Positions 1 through 7,394 of a stretch of 11,411 bases of DNA are shown one piece after another. The stretch is from NCBI GenBank assembly GCA_003491845.1, contig DNBN01000300.1, forward strand, positions 1-11,411. The letters are read 5' to 3'. Source of the DNA: Porticoccaceae bacterium (lineage in GTDB: Bacteria; Pseudomonadota; Gammaproteobacteria; Pseudomonadales; Porticoccaceae). The notes beneath the pieces were generated by a model. The model was not told the origin of the DNA and searched no databases. It saw only the letters and a program-made list of their open reading frames with translations. The first letter of the stretch is position 1, and each line of letters begins with the position of its first letter. The position numbers were made by a program, and so were the translations under genes.

Positions 1-312
1 ATTCTCACTGAACCCTCTGCATCACTTACAAAACAACAATGTGAGCTTATGTCTACTGAAGGGCTGACTATTACATTCACCGAAGATGGTACCCGACGAA
101 TTGCTGAAATTGCTTTTGACGTTAATGAGGGCACTGAAAATATCGGTGCTCGGCGACTACATACCATCTTGGAACGCCTGTTAGAGGATATTTCATTTAA
201 CGCATCTGACCTTGGTTCGAAAGGTGACTCTATTACTGTTGATAGTGCTTTTGTAGAAAAAAATCTTGGCGAACTGGTAAGCAACGAGGACTTAACGCGC
301 TTTATACTGTAA
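1..312 (+). CDS. hslU: HslU, ATPase subunit of the HslUV (ClpYQ) protease, C-terminal part
   Basis: This is the last 103 codons of hslU; the frame is open to the left edge, so the AAA+ Walker region is outside the window. HslU is the cytoplasmic hexameric unfoldase that feeds substrates into the HslV peptidase. Visible family marks are the [13 protein letters not shown] stretch, the NIGARRLHT segment carrying the sensor-2 arginine region, the following [10 protein letters not shown] helix, and the C-terminal EDLTRFIL tail. In this family the C-terminal tail inserts between HslV subunits and switches the peptidase on. The ATG at base 49 is internal to the gene and not a start. The DUF971 gene follows after 23 bases, an arrangement common in pseudomonad-like genomes. 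Confidence 0.96.
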   Translation: MLTEPSASLTKQQCELMSTEGLTITFTEDGTRRIAEIAFDVNEGTENIGARRLHTILERLLEDISFNASDLGSKGDSITVDSAFVEKNLGELVSNEDLTRFIL

Positions 313-335
313 ATTATTGAGGACATGGCAAATCA

Positions 336-716
336 ATGCTCACACCGCAGACACTTCGTATAAATTCGGTTAAGGATACTCTTATATTGGAGTATCCCAA
401 CGGCAGTGAACATCAGTTTTCCGCAGAGTATCTAAGAGTATTTTCACCTAGTGCTGAAGTTCGTGGCCACGGTAAAGGGCAAGAGATATTACAACATGGA
501 AAACGCCATGTGCTAATTAGTTCGGTGGAAAAAGCCGGTAATTATGCTATTCAAATTACCTTTAGCGACAGCCACAATACAGGTATTTATTCTTGGGATT
601 ATTTGTACAAACTGGCCGATGATTATACCAATAATTGGATCGATTATTTGTCTCGTTTACATCAAGCGGGCAAATCAAGGGATACTGATACGCAAGTTGT
701 AAAAATAATAGGCTGA
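336..716 (+). CDS. DUF971 (gamma-butyrobetaine hydroxylase-like N-terminal domain) protein
   Basis: This 126-residue protein of unknown function matches the DUF971 family, a small beta-rich domain also found at the N-terminus of gamma-butyrobetaine dioxygenases and in some Fe-S-related proteins. Recognisable pieces are LRINSVKDTLILEYPNGSE near the N-terminus, the SPSAEVRGHG segment at about residues 37-46, and the characteristic GIYSWDYLYKLA block at about 82-93. There is no dioxygenase domain, so it is a stand-alone domain. It starts 23 bases after the hslU stop, with GAGG at 319-322 as a rather distant ribosome binding site, so it is probably co-transcribed with hslVU. A terminator-like hairpin follows at 741-784. 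The family assignment is secure; the cellular role is not known from the sequence. Confidence 0.88.
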   Translation: MLTPQTLRINSVKDTLILEYPNGSEHQFSAEYLRVFSPSAEVRGHGKGQEILQHGKRHVLISSVEKAGNYAIQITFSDSHNTGIYSWDYLYKLADDYTNNWIDYLSRLHQAGKSRDTDTQVVKIIG

Positions 717-740
717 CCTAATACCCGTGAACTACCAACA

Positions 741-784
741 CTTAATGCTACAGACCGCTGATTTGTGCGGCATTAAGTTTTATT
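741..784 (+). terminator. Probable Rho-independent terminator after the hslU-DUF971 unit
   Basis: CTTAATG at 741-747 pairs with CATTAAG at 771-777. An inner stem of CCGC (755-758) with GCGG (767-770) stacks directly on the 3' arm, leaving a small bulge on the 5' arm. The hairpin is followed at once by TTTTATT (778-784). It lies 25 bases beyond the DUF971 stop. The T-run is interrupted and the stem is bulged, so strength is uncertain. It separates the hslU unit from ubiE. Confidence 0.55.
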
Positions 785-833
785 AAATGCCTCATATCTG
801 ATCTCTGGCATACCTAAAACAACAAACTAAGGC

Positions 834-839
834 TACAAT
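834..839 (+). promoter_or_regulatory. Possible -10 element of a promoter for ubiE
   Basis: TACAAT (five of six matches to the sigma-70 -10 consensus) lies 33 bases before the ubiE start and downstream of the putative terminator, where an operon promoter would be expected. No convincing -35 hexamer sits 16-18 bases upstream, so this is a weak, position-based call. Confidence 0.25.
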
Positions 840-871
840 AGCAATTAATTAATCGATGAACCGGTGCTCTA

Positions 872-1618
872 ATGTCTGATAAAACAACGCATTTTGGCTT
901 TAAAACCGTTAACGTTGAGGAAAAGGCAGATAAAGTCGCCGACGTCTTCCATTCTGTTGCCGGTAATTATGATTTGATGAATGATCTAATGTCTGGTGGT
1001 GTCCATCGCCTTTGGAAGCGTATGACTATCGAAATGTCAGGGGTAAGAGCTGGCCATAAGGTATTGGATATTGCTGGCGGCACTGGTGATTTAGCTGCCA
1101 AATTCTCTCGGATTGTTGGCCCCACAGGTACAGTTGTTTTAGCTGACATTAATGATTCGATGCTTAAAGTAGGCCGAGATCGTCTGGCAGATCGTGGCAT
1201 GGTCAGTAATGTGCAGTTCTCTCAAGCGGACGCGCAACATCTGCCGTTTCCTGATAATACGTTTGACGTAATTTCCATTGCTTTTGGCCTAAGAAACGTT
1301 ACTGACAAAGATATGGCCTTGCGTTCAATGCTGCGAGTACTTAAACCCGGTGGACGACTCCTGATACTTGAGTTTTCAAAACCTGGCAACCCATTATTAT
1401 CCAAACTATATGACACCTACTCCTTTAGCGTACTGCCGCGCTTGGGTAAAATGTTTGCAAATGACTCTGACAGTTATCAATATTTAGCAGAATCTATTCG
1501 CATGCATCCTGATCAAAGTACCCTGTTAGAAATGCTCAATTCCGCTGGGTTTGCCAATACCGACTTTCATAATATGACTGGAGGAGTGGTAGCCTTGCAT
1601 CGTGGGATAAAACCATAA
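872..1618 (+). CDS. ubiE: UbiE, demethylmenaquinone/demethylubiquinone C-methyltransferase
   Basis: This 248-residue SAM-dependent methyltransferase places the ring C-methyl group during ubiquinone (and, where present, menaquinone) synthesis. It closely resembles E. coli UbiE over its full length (about 251 residues). Visible marks are THFGFKTV at the N-terminus, the AdoMet motif DIAGGTGDL at 66-74, the acidic ADIN site at 89-93, LPFPDNTFD at 124-132, the signature [10 protein letters not shown] at 138-147, LKPGGRLL at 157-164 and SIRMHPDQ at 208-215. The start agrees with the family N-terminus, although the upstream ribosome binding site is weak. It is the first gene of a ubiE-ubiJ-ubiB run; ubiJ begins two bases after the stop. 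Confidence 0.97.
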   Translation: MSDKTTHFGFKTVNVEEKADKVADVFHSVAGNYDLMNDLMSGGVHRLWKRMTIEMSGVRAGHKVLDIAGGTGDLAAKFSRIVGPTGTVVLADINDSMLKVGRDRLADRGMVSNVQFSQADAQHLPFPDNTFDVISIAFGLRNVTDKDMALRSMLRVLKPGGRLLILEFSKPGNPLLSKLYDTYSFSVLPRLGKMFANDSDSYQYLAESIRMHPDQSTLLEMLNSAGFANTDFHNMTGGVVALHRGIKP

Positions 1619-1620
1619 CC

Positions 1621-2262
1621 ATGTTGTCTTTATTAAAAACCACAGCATTTGATGCCACTGAAGTTCTGATTAATCAGGCTCTTACCCATGATTCTGCCTC
1701 AGCACGTGAACTGGCATCTCTTGAAGGTAAAGTCATACTGATTCAGAGCAGTTTGCCGCCCATTGAGATAGCCATAGAAATCACATCAACCGGTATTAAA
1801 CTGCACCAGCAATGGAGCGGCGACACCAATGTCCACATTAAAGGGACCCTGGTTGCTATGGGTGCAGTTGCGATCAATAGCAGAGATAATGGATCGTTGT
1901 CTGGCGCTGGTATTAAGGTGGGTGGTGATCTTGATACCTTAAATAAACTAAATACCATAATGGGTCAGGTTGATGTTGACTGGGAAGCTGCTCTTGCTGA
2001 AGTAGTGGGTGACATCCCTGCGCATTTATTGGCACAGAGCATTCGTCAATCTGCTGAGTTTAGTGGCAGCGCATTACAGCGCCTTTCCACTGGTGCTGTT
2101 GAAGCAGCTCAAGAAGAGTTTAGGTTGACGCCAAGCCAGCATGAATTTGAATCTACGACACAAATAATTCGACAACTCGCCTCTGATGTTGATCGACTTG
2201 AAGCAAAGTTTATACGTTTGAAACAAAAATTTGAGCAACAGTCACAAAGGTCTTCTTCATAG
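1621..2262 (+). CDS. ubiJ: UbiJ, SCP2-domain ubiquinone biosynthesis accessory factor
   Basis: This 213-residue protein is homologous to E. coli UbiJ (YigP). UbiJ is a lipid-binding assembly factor that, with UbiK, supports the soluble Ubi enzyme complex in aerobic ubiquinone synthesis. An SCP2-like domain covers about residues 15-115. The well-conserved stretch from [10 protein letters not shown] (101-110) to VVGDIPAH (128-135) is typical of the family. The tail from about 180 to 207 ([16 protein letters not shown] and following) is heptad-like and probably a coiled coil. The start lies two bases after the ubiE stop. Its TAG stop shares its final G with the GTG start of ubiB, so translation of the two is very likely coupled. 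Confidence 0.93.
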   Translation: MLSLLKTTAFDATEVLINQALTHDSASARELASLEGKVILIQSSLPPIEIAIEITSTGIKLHQQWSGDTNVHIKGTLVAMGAVAINSRDNGSLSGAGIKVGGDLDTLNKLNTIMGQVDVDWEAALAEVVGDIPAHLLAQSIRQSAEFSGSALQRLSTGAVEAAQEEFRLTPSQHEFESTTQIIRQLASDVDRLEAKFIRLKQKFEQQSQRSSS

Positions 2263-3890
2263 TGAGTCGTGTAAAACGAATCAGCAAAATCATCAATGTG
2301 GTGGGTAAATATCGCCTAGACTTGTTGTTGGATAAATCAAAATTGTCGTTTGGACTCAAATTGTTATTGCTACCAATAGGACTTTTTGGCAAACCCAAGG
2401 GGACTCGTGGCGAACGCCTCAGAAAAGCCTTGGAAGAACTTGGCCCAATCTTTGTTAAGTTTGGACAACTATTATCAACACGACCCGACCTTGTTCCTGA
2501 TGATATCAGTGAAGAGCTCACCGCTTTGCAAGACAATGTTCCACCCTTTTCTTCAACACTATTTAAGAGCAACATCGAGGATGCATTAGCAGGGTCAGTG
2601 GATGACCTGTTCAGTAGCTTTGACAAAGAACCTCTGGCCTCGGCATCAGTTGCTCAGGTTCATGCTGCCGTCCTCAGCGATGGTCGCGATGTGGTTGTTA
2701 AGGCTGTTCGTCCTGGTATTGAAAGTACCATTAGAAAAGATATTGCTCTGCTTTATACAGTAGCTAAACTGGTGCTCAAATATAACGAAGATGGCCAGCG
2801 CCTGCATCCCGTAGAAGTTGTTAAGGACTACGAAACAGTTATTCTTGAAGAATTAAATCTTCAGTCTGAGGGCGCTAACGCATCATTGTTACGACATAAC
2901 TTCTCCGAGTCATGCTTACTGCATGTACCTGAAATTCACTGGCCCTATTCAAATAAAGACGTATTGGTCATGGAGCGTATCTACGGGGTGCCCGTAACCG
3001 ACATTCAGACGCTAGAGACTGCAGGTGTTGATCTCAAATTACTGGCAGAACGCGGTGTTCAAATCTTTTTTACTCAGGTTTTCGATCACAATTTTTTTCA
3101 TGCTGATATGCATCCAGGCAATATTTTTGTGGATATTTCTAACCCCAAGTCGCCAAGCTACATTGCTGTTGATTGTGCAATTATGGGATCGTTGTCCAGT
3201 GAAGATCAATTTTATATGGCCCGCAATCTTCTGGCCATGTTTCAACGAGACTATAGAACTGTCGCAGAACTTCACGTGCGCTCTGGATGGGTACCCAAAG
3301 ATACCTCAATCAATGAGTTTACCGGAGCAATAAGGTCTGTTTGCGAGCCTATTTTTCAGCGTCCTCTGAGTGAAATTTCTCTGGGGCATATGTTAATTGA
3401 TCTATTTGCCACCGCGCGACGATTTAATATGGAAGTTCAACCCTCTCTGGTATTATTGCAGAAGACATTGCTCAATATTGAAGGGTTAGGTCGTCAACTG
3501 TATCCAGACCTTGACCTTTGGGAAACCGCTCAACCCTACTTAGAAAGGTGGCTAAAAGATCGCTATTCACCAAAAAGTGTTTTTACGCAATTAAAGCGAT
3601 ATGCACCAGATTGGTTAGAGCATTTTCCGCATATCCCACCAATGATCTTTCAAGCATTAAAGACTGCGCAACGAGATAATACGGGAAGCCAAGACCAGAT
3701 TGAGCCAATCTCAAACCTAAACACCAAACGCGGCATGTTTGTTAATACCCTAGGCTATTGCGCTATAGGGGGTGGAATTGTATTAAGCTTAACCCAGAAT
3801 ATGCTGTTACAGGGTATTGGATCCCCCTTAACTGTAGGACTAATACTAGTAAGTACAGGAATTGTTTTAACTCAACTGTATAGACATTAG
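2262..3890 (+). CDS. ubiB: UbiB, atypical kinase-like ATPase of ubiquinone biosynthesis
   Basis: This 542-residue protein (E. coli UbiB is 546) belongs to the UbiB/COQ8/ABC1 protein-kinase-like family and is required for ubiquinone synthesis. It has the family KxGQ motif (KFGQ, 66-69), the alanine-rich loop [11 protein letters not shown] (124-134), the beta-3 lysine in VVVKAVRP (K147), [11 protein letters not shown] (196-206) and the catalytic-type loop [11 protein letters not shown] (280-290). The DFG-equivalent motif reads D304-C-A306, with alanine where glycine is usual. [15 protein letters not shown] further on is also typical. Two hydrophobic segments at the C-terminus (about 498-516 and 520-538) fit the known membrane anchor. 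The start codon is GTG, overlapping the ubiJ stop by one base. hisI follows after 56 bases. Confidence 0.97.
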   Translation: MSRVKRISKIINVVGKYRLDLLLDKSKLSFGLKLLLLPIGLFGKPKGTRGERLRKALEELGPIFVKFGQLLSTRPDLVPDDISEELTALQDNVPPFSSTLFKSNIEDALAGSVDDLFSSFDKEPLASASVAQVHAAVLSDGRDVVVKAVRPGIESTIRKDIALLYTVAKLVLKYNEDGQRLHPVEVVKDYETVILEELNLQSEGANASLLRHNFSESCLLHVPEIHWPYSNKDVLVMERIYGVPVTDIQTLETAGVDLKLLAERGVQIFFTQVFDHNFFHADMHPGNIFVDISNPKSPSYIAVDCAIMGSLSSEDQFYMARNLLAMFQRDYRTVAELHVRSGWVPKDTSINEFTGAIRSVCEPIFQRPLSEISLGHMLIDLFATARRFNMEVQPSLVLLQKTLLNIEGLGRQLYPDLDLWETAQPYLERWLKDRYSPKSVFTQLKRYAPDWLEHFPHIPPMIFQALKTAQRDNTGSQDQIEPISNLNTKRGMFVNTLGYCAIGGGIVLSLTQNMLLQGIGSPLTVGLILVSTGIVLTQLYRH

Positions 3891-3946
3891 AAATCTATAG
3901 CAGTTGTCGCCACTGGACTGATAGAGAGATATACTGGATTGAAAAA

Positions 3947-4324
3947 ATGAGTTATTTGGATAACATTCGCTGGAACCAAGATGGGTTAATCCCTGCCATA
4001 GCGCAGGATGTCGAGTCAGGGGTCGTCTTAATGGTTGCCTGGATGAACGCAGAGGCGCTCACGCTCACAATAAATGAGAACCGAGCAGTTTATTGGTCGC
4101 GCTCCAGACAGGCTCTATGGCGTAAAGGGGAGTCTTCTGGTCACGTTCAACTGCTGTCAGAACTGCGACTAGATTGCGACAATGATGTTATTTTAATGAA
4201 GGTTGAGCAAGTCGGAGAAATCGCCTGTCATACGGGACGACAGTCGTGTTTTTATCGGGTTTTTAAAGAAGGTCAGTGGCAAACAGTTGACAAGGTTCTA
4301 AAAGATCCGAAGGATATTTACTAA
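3947..4324 (+). CDS. hisI: HisI, phosphoribosyl-AMP cyclohydrolase
   Basis: This 125-residue cytoplasmic metalloenzyme opens the adenine ring of phosphoribosyl-AMP in the third step of histidine synthesis. It is a stand-alone HisI, not the HisIE fusion of E. coli. The family motifs are all there: VAWMNAEAL (30-38), the [19 protein letters not shown] block (48-66), and DCDND (76-80), whose Asp76, Asp78 and Asp80 bind Mg. Cys77, Cys94 and Cys101 (in ACHTGRQSC) bind Zn. The ribosome binding site is weak. Its TAA stop shares one base with the ATG of hisE, indicating coupling. Placing hisI-hisE between ubiB and tatA is a conserved arrangement in Pseudomonas-like gammaproteobacteria, away from the main his operon. 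Confidence 0.97.
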   Translation: MSYLDNIRWNQDGLIPAIAQDVESGVVLMVAWMNAEALTLTINENRAVYWSRSRQALWRKGESSGHVQLLSELRLDCDNDVILMKVEQVGEIACHTGRQSCFYRVFKEGQWQTVDKVLKDPKDIY

Positions 4325-4659
4325 TGAGTGATTCTATTCTAGAAGCGTTGGATAAAATTTTAGATGCGCGTAAAAATGCATCTTCGGATGATTCCTATGT
4401 GGCGAATCTACACGATCAAGGTTTAAATAAGATACTTGAAAAGGTTGGTGAAGAGTCCATTGAAACTCTGTTAGCGGCGAAAGATGCGCAACACAGCGGT
4501 GACAATACCAACCTTATTTATGAAACAGCAGATCTTTGGTTTCACTCTCTGGTTATGCTGTCCCATCTTGGCGAAAATGCCAACAGCGTGCTCAATGAGT
4601 TAGAGCGACGTTTTAATTTATCTGGCCTCAAAGAAAAAGCCAGTCGACAGAGAAATTAG
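4324..4659 (+). CDS. hisE: HisE, phosphoribosyl-ATP pyrophosphatase
   Basis: This 111-residue enzyme of the MazG-like all-alpha NTP pyrophosphohydrolase fold hydrolyses phosphoribosyl-ATP to phosphoribosyl-AMP, the substrate of HisI encoded just upstream. The signature KVGEES (40-45) and the second acidic motif ETADLWFH (67-74) carry the Mg-binding Glu and Asp residues. [15 protein letters not shown] before them is typical of the family. The length is normal. The ATG overlaps the hisI stop by one base, so the two consecutive enzymes are made from coupled reading frames. tatA follows after 17 bases. Confidence 0.96.
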   Translation: MSDSILEALDKILDARKNASSDDSYVANLHDQGLNKILEKVGEESIETLLAAKDAQHSGDNTNLIYETADLWFHSLVMLSHLGENANSVLNELERRFNLSGLKEKASRQRN

Positions 4660-4676
4660 CCTAAAGGAGAATAGTA

Positions 4677-4889
4677 ATGGGTTTTGGATGGCAAGAATTG
4701 CTTATTATATTGGTCATCGTCGCATTGATCTTTGGTACAAAAAAGTTGCGTGGTATAGGCTCAGATCTTGGTGGAGCAGTAAAAGGCTTTAAAGATTCTG
4801 TATCCACAGCACCTCTAGATTCAGATGGCAAAGATCAAGAGTCGCCCGCTGCAGAGCAACATAAAACATCAGATAGCACCAAAGACTGA
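4677..4889 (+). CDS. tatA: TatA, twin-arginine translocase pore-forming subunit
   Basis: This 70-residue protein is the multimeric TatA component that forms the passage for folded proteins across the inner membrane. One N-terminal membrane helix (about 5-20) ends in the conserved Phe19-Gly20 hinge (ALIFGTKKL). An amphipathic helix follows (about 23-42, containing [10 protein letters not shown]), then a polar, disordered-looking tail. The start is fixed by a near-ideal Shine-Dalgarno sequence, AAGGAG at 4664-4669, seven bases before the ATG. That is the strongest ribosome binding site among the + strand genes here and fits the excess of TatA over TatB and TatC known in other bacteria. It is the first gene of a complete tatABC set. 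Confidence 0.95.
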   Translation: MGFGWQELLIILVIVALIFGTKKLRGIGSDLGGAVKGFKDSVSTAPLDSDGKDQESPAAEQHKTSDSTKD

Positions 4890-4921
4890 TTCAACTATGA
4901 TTGATCGGCTGACCACCCCAT

Positions 4922-5209
4922 ATGTTTGACATTGGCTTTTCTGAACTTTTGATAGTCGCGGTCCTTACGCTTATTGTGATGGGACCAGAGCGACTTCCTG
5001 AAACTGTGCGCACCATTAGTCTTTGGCTGGGTCGTTTGCGCCAGTTTTTGTCCAGCGCCCGAACAGAAATTGAAGACGAAATTGGAATAGATGAGATCAG
5101 ACGTCAGCTCTACAACGAAAAACTGATGCGCGATTTAGACAAAGCAAGACAGGACATAGCAGATATAGAGCCAAATTCGATTTTGGCCGATGAGCAGAAA
5201 AATGACTGA
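4922..5209 (+). CDS. tatB: TatB, twin-arginine translocase receptor subunit
   Basis: This 95-residue TatB partners TatC in the receptor complex that recognises twin-arginine signal peptides. MFDIGFSELLIV with Glu8, the membrane helix (about 5-20) and the hinge MGPERLPE (20-27) are diagnostic, as is the following amphipathic helix with the TVRTISLWLGRLR pattern. The protein is much shorter than E. coli TatB (171 residues) because the variable, poorly conserved tail is reduced; the functional region is intact. It starts 32 bases after tatA with no strong ribosome binding site, and its end overlaps the tatC start. Confidence 0.93.
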   Translation: MFDIGFSELLIVAVLTLIVMGPERLPETVRTISLWLGRLRQFLSSARTEIEDEIGIDEIRRQLYNEKLMRDLDKARQDIADIEPNSILADEQKND

Positions 5210-5954
5210 TCAGGAATCCTTGGACAGTCAGCCTTTTATGGCACATCTGATCGAGTTTAGGAACAGAGTCCTGCGCTCTGTTGTTGCTGTATTACTTATT
5301 TTTACCGGCCTTTTCTCATTTAGCAATGACCTCTATCTGTATATTTCTGAACCCATAAGAGCATACTTACCTGGGGACTTAACCATGATCGCTACAGAGG
5401 TAGCGTCACCGTTTTTAACACCATTCAAACTTACCCTAGTTCTGTCTATTTTTGCGGCAATGCCCTATATACTTTATCAAACATGGGCCTTCTTGGCACC
5501 GGGACTCTACAAGCGCGAAAAGAAAATTGTTTTACCGCTATTTTTCTCCAGTGTAGTACTATTTTATGGCGGAATGGCTTTCGCATACTATGTCGTTTTT
5601 CCTCTAGTATTTATGTTTTTTACCAGTATTGTCCCCGACGGCATTAGTGTTATGCCTGATATCAGAAGTTATTTAGATTTTGTTTTAAAACTATTTTTTG
5701 CCTTTGGGCTAAGTTTCGAAATACCGATTGCGGTAGTTATTCTTTCTTGGATGGGCGCGGTAGAGCCGGATAATCTGGCCAAAAAGCGACCCTATGTTTT
5801 TGTGCTCTGTTTCATTTTGGGGATGCTACTTACACCCCCAGATATTATTTCTCAGACACTACTGGCTATTCCTATGTGGTTACTATTTGAAATTGGTATT
5901 CTCTTTGGTCGAATGGTCACACCTCCACAGATTCCTGATAAAAATTCAAAATAG
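5202..5954 (+). CDS. tatC: TatC, twin-arginine translocase multi-spanning subunit
   Basis: This 250-residue membrane protein with about six helices is the primary binding site for twin-arginine signal peptides. Family marks include HLIEFRNRVL (15-24, with Glu18 equivalent to the essential Glu of the first cytoplasmic region), FLAPGLYKREKK (97-108), FGLSFEIP (168-175) and LLTPPDIISQ (209-218). The chosen ATG overlaps the tatB stop by 8 bases and has a weak GAG 7 bases upstream. An in-frame ATG at 5190 would add four residues but has no ribosome binding site. The last 9 bases overlap the end of the convergent hydrolase gene, and no terminator separates them. Confidence 0.95.
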   Translation: MTDQESLDSQPFMAHLIEFRNRVLRSVVAVLLIFTGLFSFSNDLYLYISEPIRAYLPGDLTMIATEVASPFLTPFKLTLVLSIFAAMPYILYQTWAFLAPGLYKREKKIVLPLFFSSVVLFYGGMAFAYYVVFPLVFMFFTSIVPDGISVMPDIRSYLDFVLKLFFAFGLSFEIPIAVVILSWMGAVEPDNLAKKRPYVFVLCFILGMLLTPPDIISQTLLAIPMWLLFEIGILFGRMVTPPQIPDKNSK

Positions 5955-6902
5955 CCCTTCCCTAATCGCTTTATAATGGGTCTGTCTGGCGATTCGGGAA
6001 ATCGCAGCCTCTGGCACAAGAAATTCAAATGCATGAAAACCACCCGAAAAAACCTCTAACTGAACTGTAACGTTGCATTGTTGCAATCGCTCTGCGTAGG
6101 CTTTATTTTCATCAACAAACAAATCCACTGAACCAATTCCTATGTAGGCTGGGGGTAACCTGTGTAAGTCTCCTGCATGGCTTGGTGCTGCATATTTGGA
6201 TGCGCTGAAAAACGCCACATCAGCAGTAGTCTGCTGACCTAGGTAGTGCATCCACCCTTGAAGGTTGGAGTGACGATTCCAAATACGCTTGTCGGTGATA
6301 TCAAAACTTGACGCAGTGGTCGAGTGATTATCAATCATAGGACATAACAAGGCTTGAAAGATCACATTAACCTCACCTTTATCTCTGGCAAGTAGCGCAA
6401 GCCCGGCAGCTAAACCTCCACCAGCACTAATACCTCCGACGGCAATACGTGAAGGGTCAATTCCCAGTTCCAAAGCCTGATCTGCGGTCCATAAAAGAGC
6501 TCCATAACAGTCGTTTAGAGGAGCGGGAAATGGATATTCTGGGGCAAGCCGATAATCTACCGAAATAACCATACAACCCACTGCTTCGGTCATTCTTTTA
6601 ACGGTATAGTCCTCAGCCTCCAAGCTACCAAAACAATAACCGCCCCCATGAATCCATACTAGCGCAGGAAGTGGCAGCTGAGACGCTTTGGGCCGATAAA
6701 CTCTAACGGGCACCTTCACATCATTGTGATTAACGATATAATCCGTGCTGCTTACACTATCTATATGAGGCTGCTGTGAACTCAAATCAATACTGCGTTG
6801 GTGTGCCATTGCTCGAGTCTTTTCAAGATCAGCCCAAATATCAAATTCAGGCATTAGTGCTAATGCTGCCTTCAGGTCCGGGTCAACTAAGGTTAAATCC
6901 AT
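5946..6902 (-). CDS. Alpha/beta hydrolase, hormone-sensitive-lipase (HSL, family IV) esterase
   Basis: This is a 318-residue probable carboxylesterase. The oxyanion-hole motif HGGG (85-88, in LVWIHGGGYCFGS) marks the HSL family. The nucleophile is Ser159 in GGISAGGG (156-163), where the usual GDSAGG carries Ile instead of Asp. Asp260 (in GSVDLFVDE) and His290 (in SGGFHAF) complete a plausible triad; DYRLAPEYPFPA (116-127) is also a family mark. No signal peptide is seen, so it is probably cytoplasmic. The ATG at 6902 is preferred because GAGGA (6913-6917) lies 10 bases upstream and it leaves a normal-length protein. A longer frame from 7007 would overlap ychJ by 65 bases and add a non-family N-terminus. 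The natural substrate is unknown. It lies 40 bases after ychJ and is probably co-transcribed with it. Confidence 0.9.
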   Translation of the reverse strand: MDLTLVDPDLKAALALMPEFDIWADLEKTRAMAHQRSIDLSSQQPHIDSVSSTDYIVNHNDVKVPVRVYRPKASQLPLPALVWIHGGGYCFGSLEAEDYTVKRMTEAVGCMVISVDYRLAPEYPFPAPLNDCYGALLWTADQALELGIDPSRIAVGGISAGGGLAAGLALLARDKGEVNVIFQALLCPMIDNHSTTASSFDITDKRIWNRHSNLQGWMHYLGQQTTADVAFFSASKYAAPSHAGDLHRLPPAYIGIGSVDLFVDENKAYAERLQQCNVTVQLEVFSGGFHAFEFLVPEAAISRIARQTHYKAIREGLF

Positions 6903-6942
6903 ACTATTAATATCCTCGTCAATGACTTTTTTATCAACCGAA

Positions 6943-7326
6943 TTACTTAATATCACCACCAATATAAAACCATTTACCGGCGACAAAAGTAAAGACTGAT
7001 CGTTCATGCATTACTTGACGCTGTCCGGCTTGTTTAAAAGTTGCCTTGAACTCCACCCATCCTTCGAATCCATTTGTTCCAGTTTCTATAACTTCTAGCC
7101 CCAACCAATCCTGAGTTTTTTCCGAAAGTTGTGCCTCAGAGAGCATTTTTGCCATCGGTGGAAACCACGTTTTAAGTAAGTAGTTACCATGGCCACCCAA
7201 AGCATAGGCTACATATCTAGAGCGCATCAATTGCTCAGGTGTCTGAGGCAGCATATCGCCCTGTAAAAACGGCTTGCAACAAGCATCAAAAGGCTGTGAT
7301 TGTCCGCACAAACAGTAAAAATTCAT
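6943..7326 (-). CDS. ychJ: YchJ-like SEC-C motif protein (UPF0225 family)
   Basis: This 127-residue protein is similar to E. coli YchJ. The N-terminal SEC-C-type metal-binding motif has Cys5, Cys7, Cys16 and Cys17 (CLCGQSQPFDACC), followed by the NTF2-like family core: MRSRYVAYA (34-42), YLLKTWFP (49-56), DWLGLEV (73-79), HERSVF (107-112) and KWFYIGGD (118-125). The E. coli protein is about 152 residues and ends in a second SEC-C motif. That C-terminal motif is absent here; the frame closes right after the GGD segment. Function is unknown; the motif is otherwise found in SecA and suggests zinc binding. The start codon lies where a promoter-like sequence would place the transcript start, and there is no leader or ribosome binding site. 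Confidence 0.9.
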   Translation of the reverse strand: MNFYCLCGQSQPFDACCKPFLQGDMLPQTPEQLMRSRYVAYALGGHGNYLLKTWFPPMAKMLSEAQLSEKTQDWLGLEVIETGTNGFEGWVEFKATFKQAGQRQVMHERSVFTFVAGKWFYIGGDIK

Positions 7327-7330
7327 ATAA

Positions 7331-7359
7331 ATTATATTGACCTATCGTTATTAAGTTAA
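7331..7359 (-). promoter_or_regulatory. Probable sigma-70 promoter of ychJ, giving a leaderless transcript
   Basis: Read on the - strand, TTAACT (7359-7354) is followed after a 17-base spacer by a perfect TATAAT (7336-7331). Transcription would begin at about 7324-7326, which is the ychJ ATG itself. No Shine-Dalgarno sequence precedes that ATG, consistent with a leaderless mRNA. The region is AT-rich, so chance matches are possible. The promoter interlocks with the one for yajQ. Confidence 0.5.
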
Positions 7360-7365
7360 AATAAT
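7337..7365 (+). promoter_or_regulatory. Probable sigma-70 promoter of yajQ
   Basis: TTGACC (7337-7342) and AATAAT (7360-7365) each match the consensus at five of six positions with the optimal 17-base spacer. The predicted start point is near 7372, leaving a leader of about 23 bases before the yajQ ATG. It occupies the same DNA as the opposing ychJ promoter. Confidence 0.5.
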
Positions 7366-7394
7366 ACCCCAATTAATTTACAAATGGCCACCAA

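Noticed and set aside
2210..2626. 138-codon open frame on the - strand across the ubiJ-ubiB junction
   Set aside because: It is a shadow of the strongly conserved ubiJ and ubiB frames; its translation is low-complexity and rich in Ser and Leu.
3091..3098. T-run within ubiB considered as a slippage site
   Set aside because: It encodes the conserved Phe-Phe before the HADMHPGN motif and follows from codon use in an AT-rich gene.
5989..6005. Perfect 6-bp hairpin GCGATT / AATCGC just beyond tatC, considered as the tatC terminator
   Set aside because: No T-run follows on either strand and it lies inside the esterase coding sequence.
6903..7007. Upstream extension of the esterase gene to an ATG at 7007
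   Set aside because: It would overlap ychJ by 65 bases and adds 35 residues unlike the family; the ATG at 6902 has a ribosome binding site and gives a normal family length.
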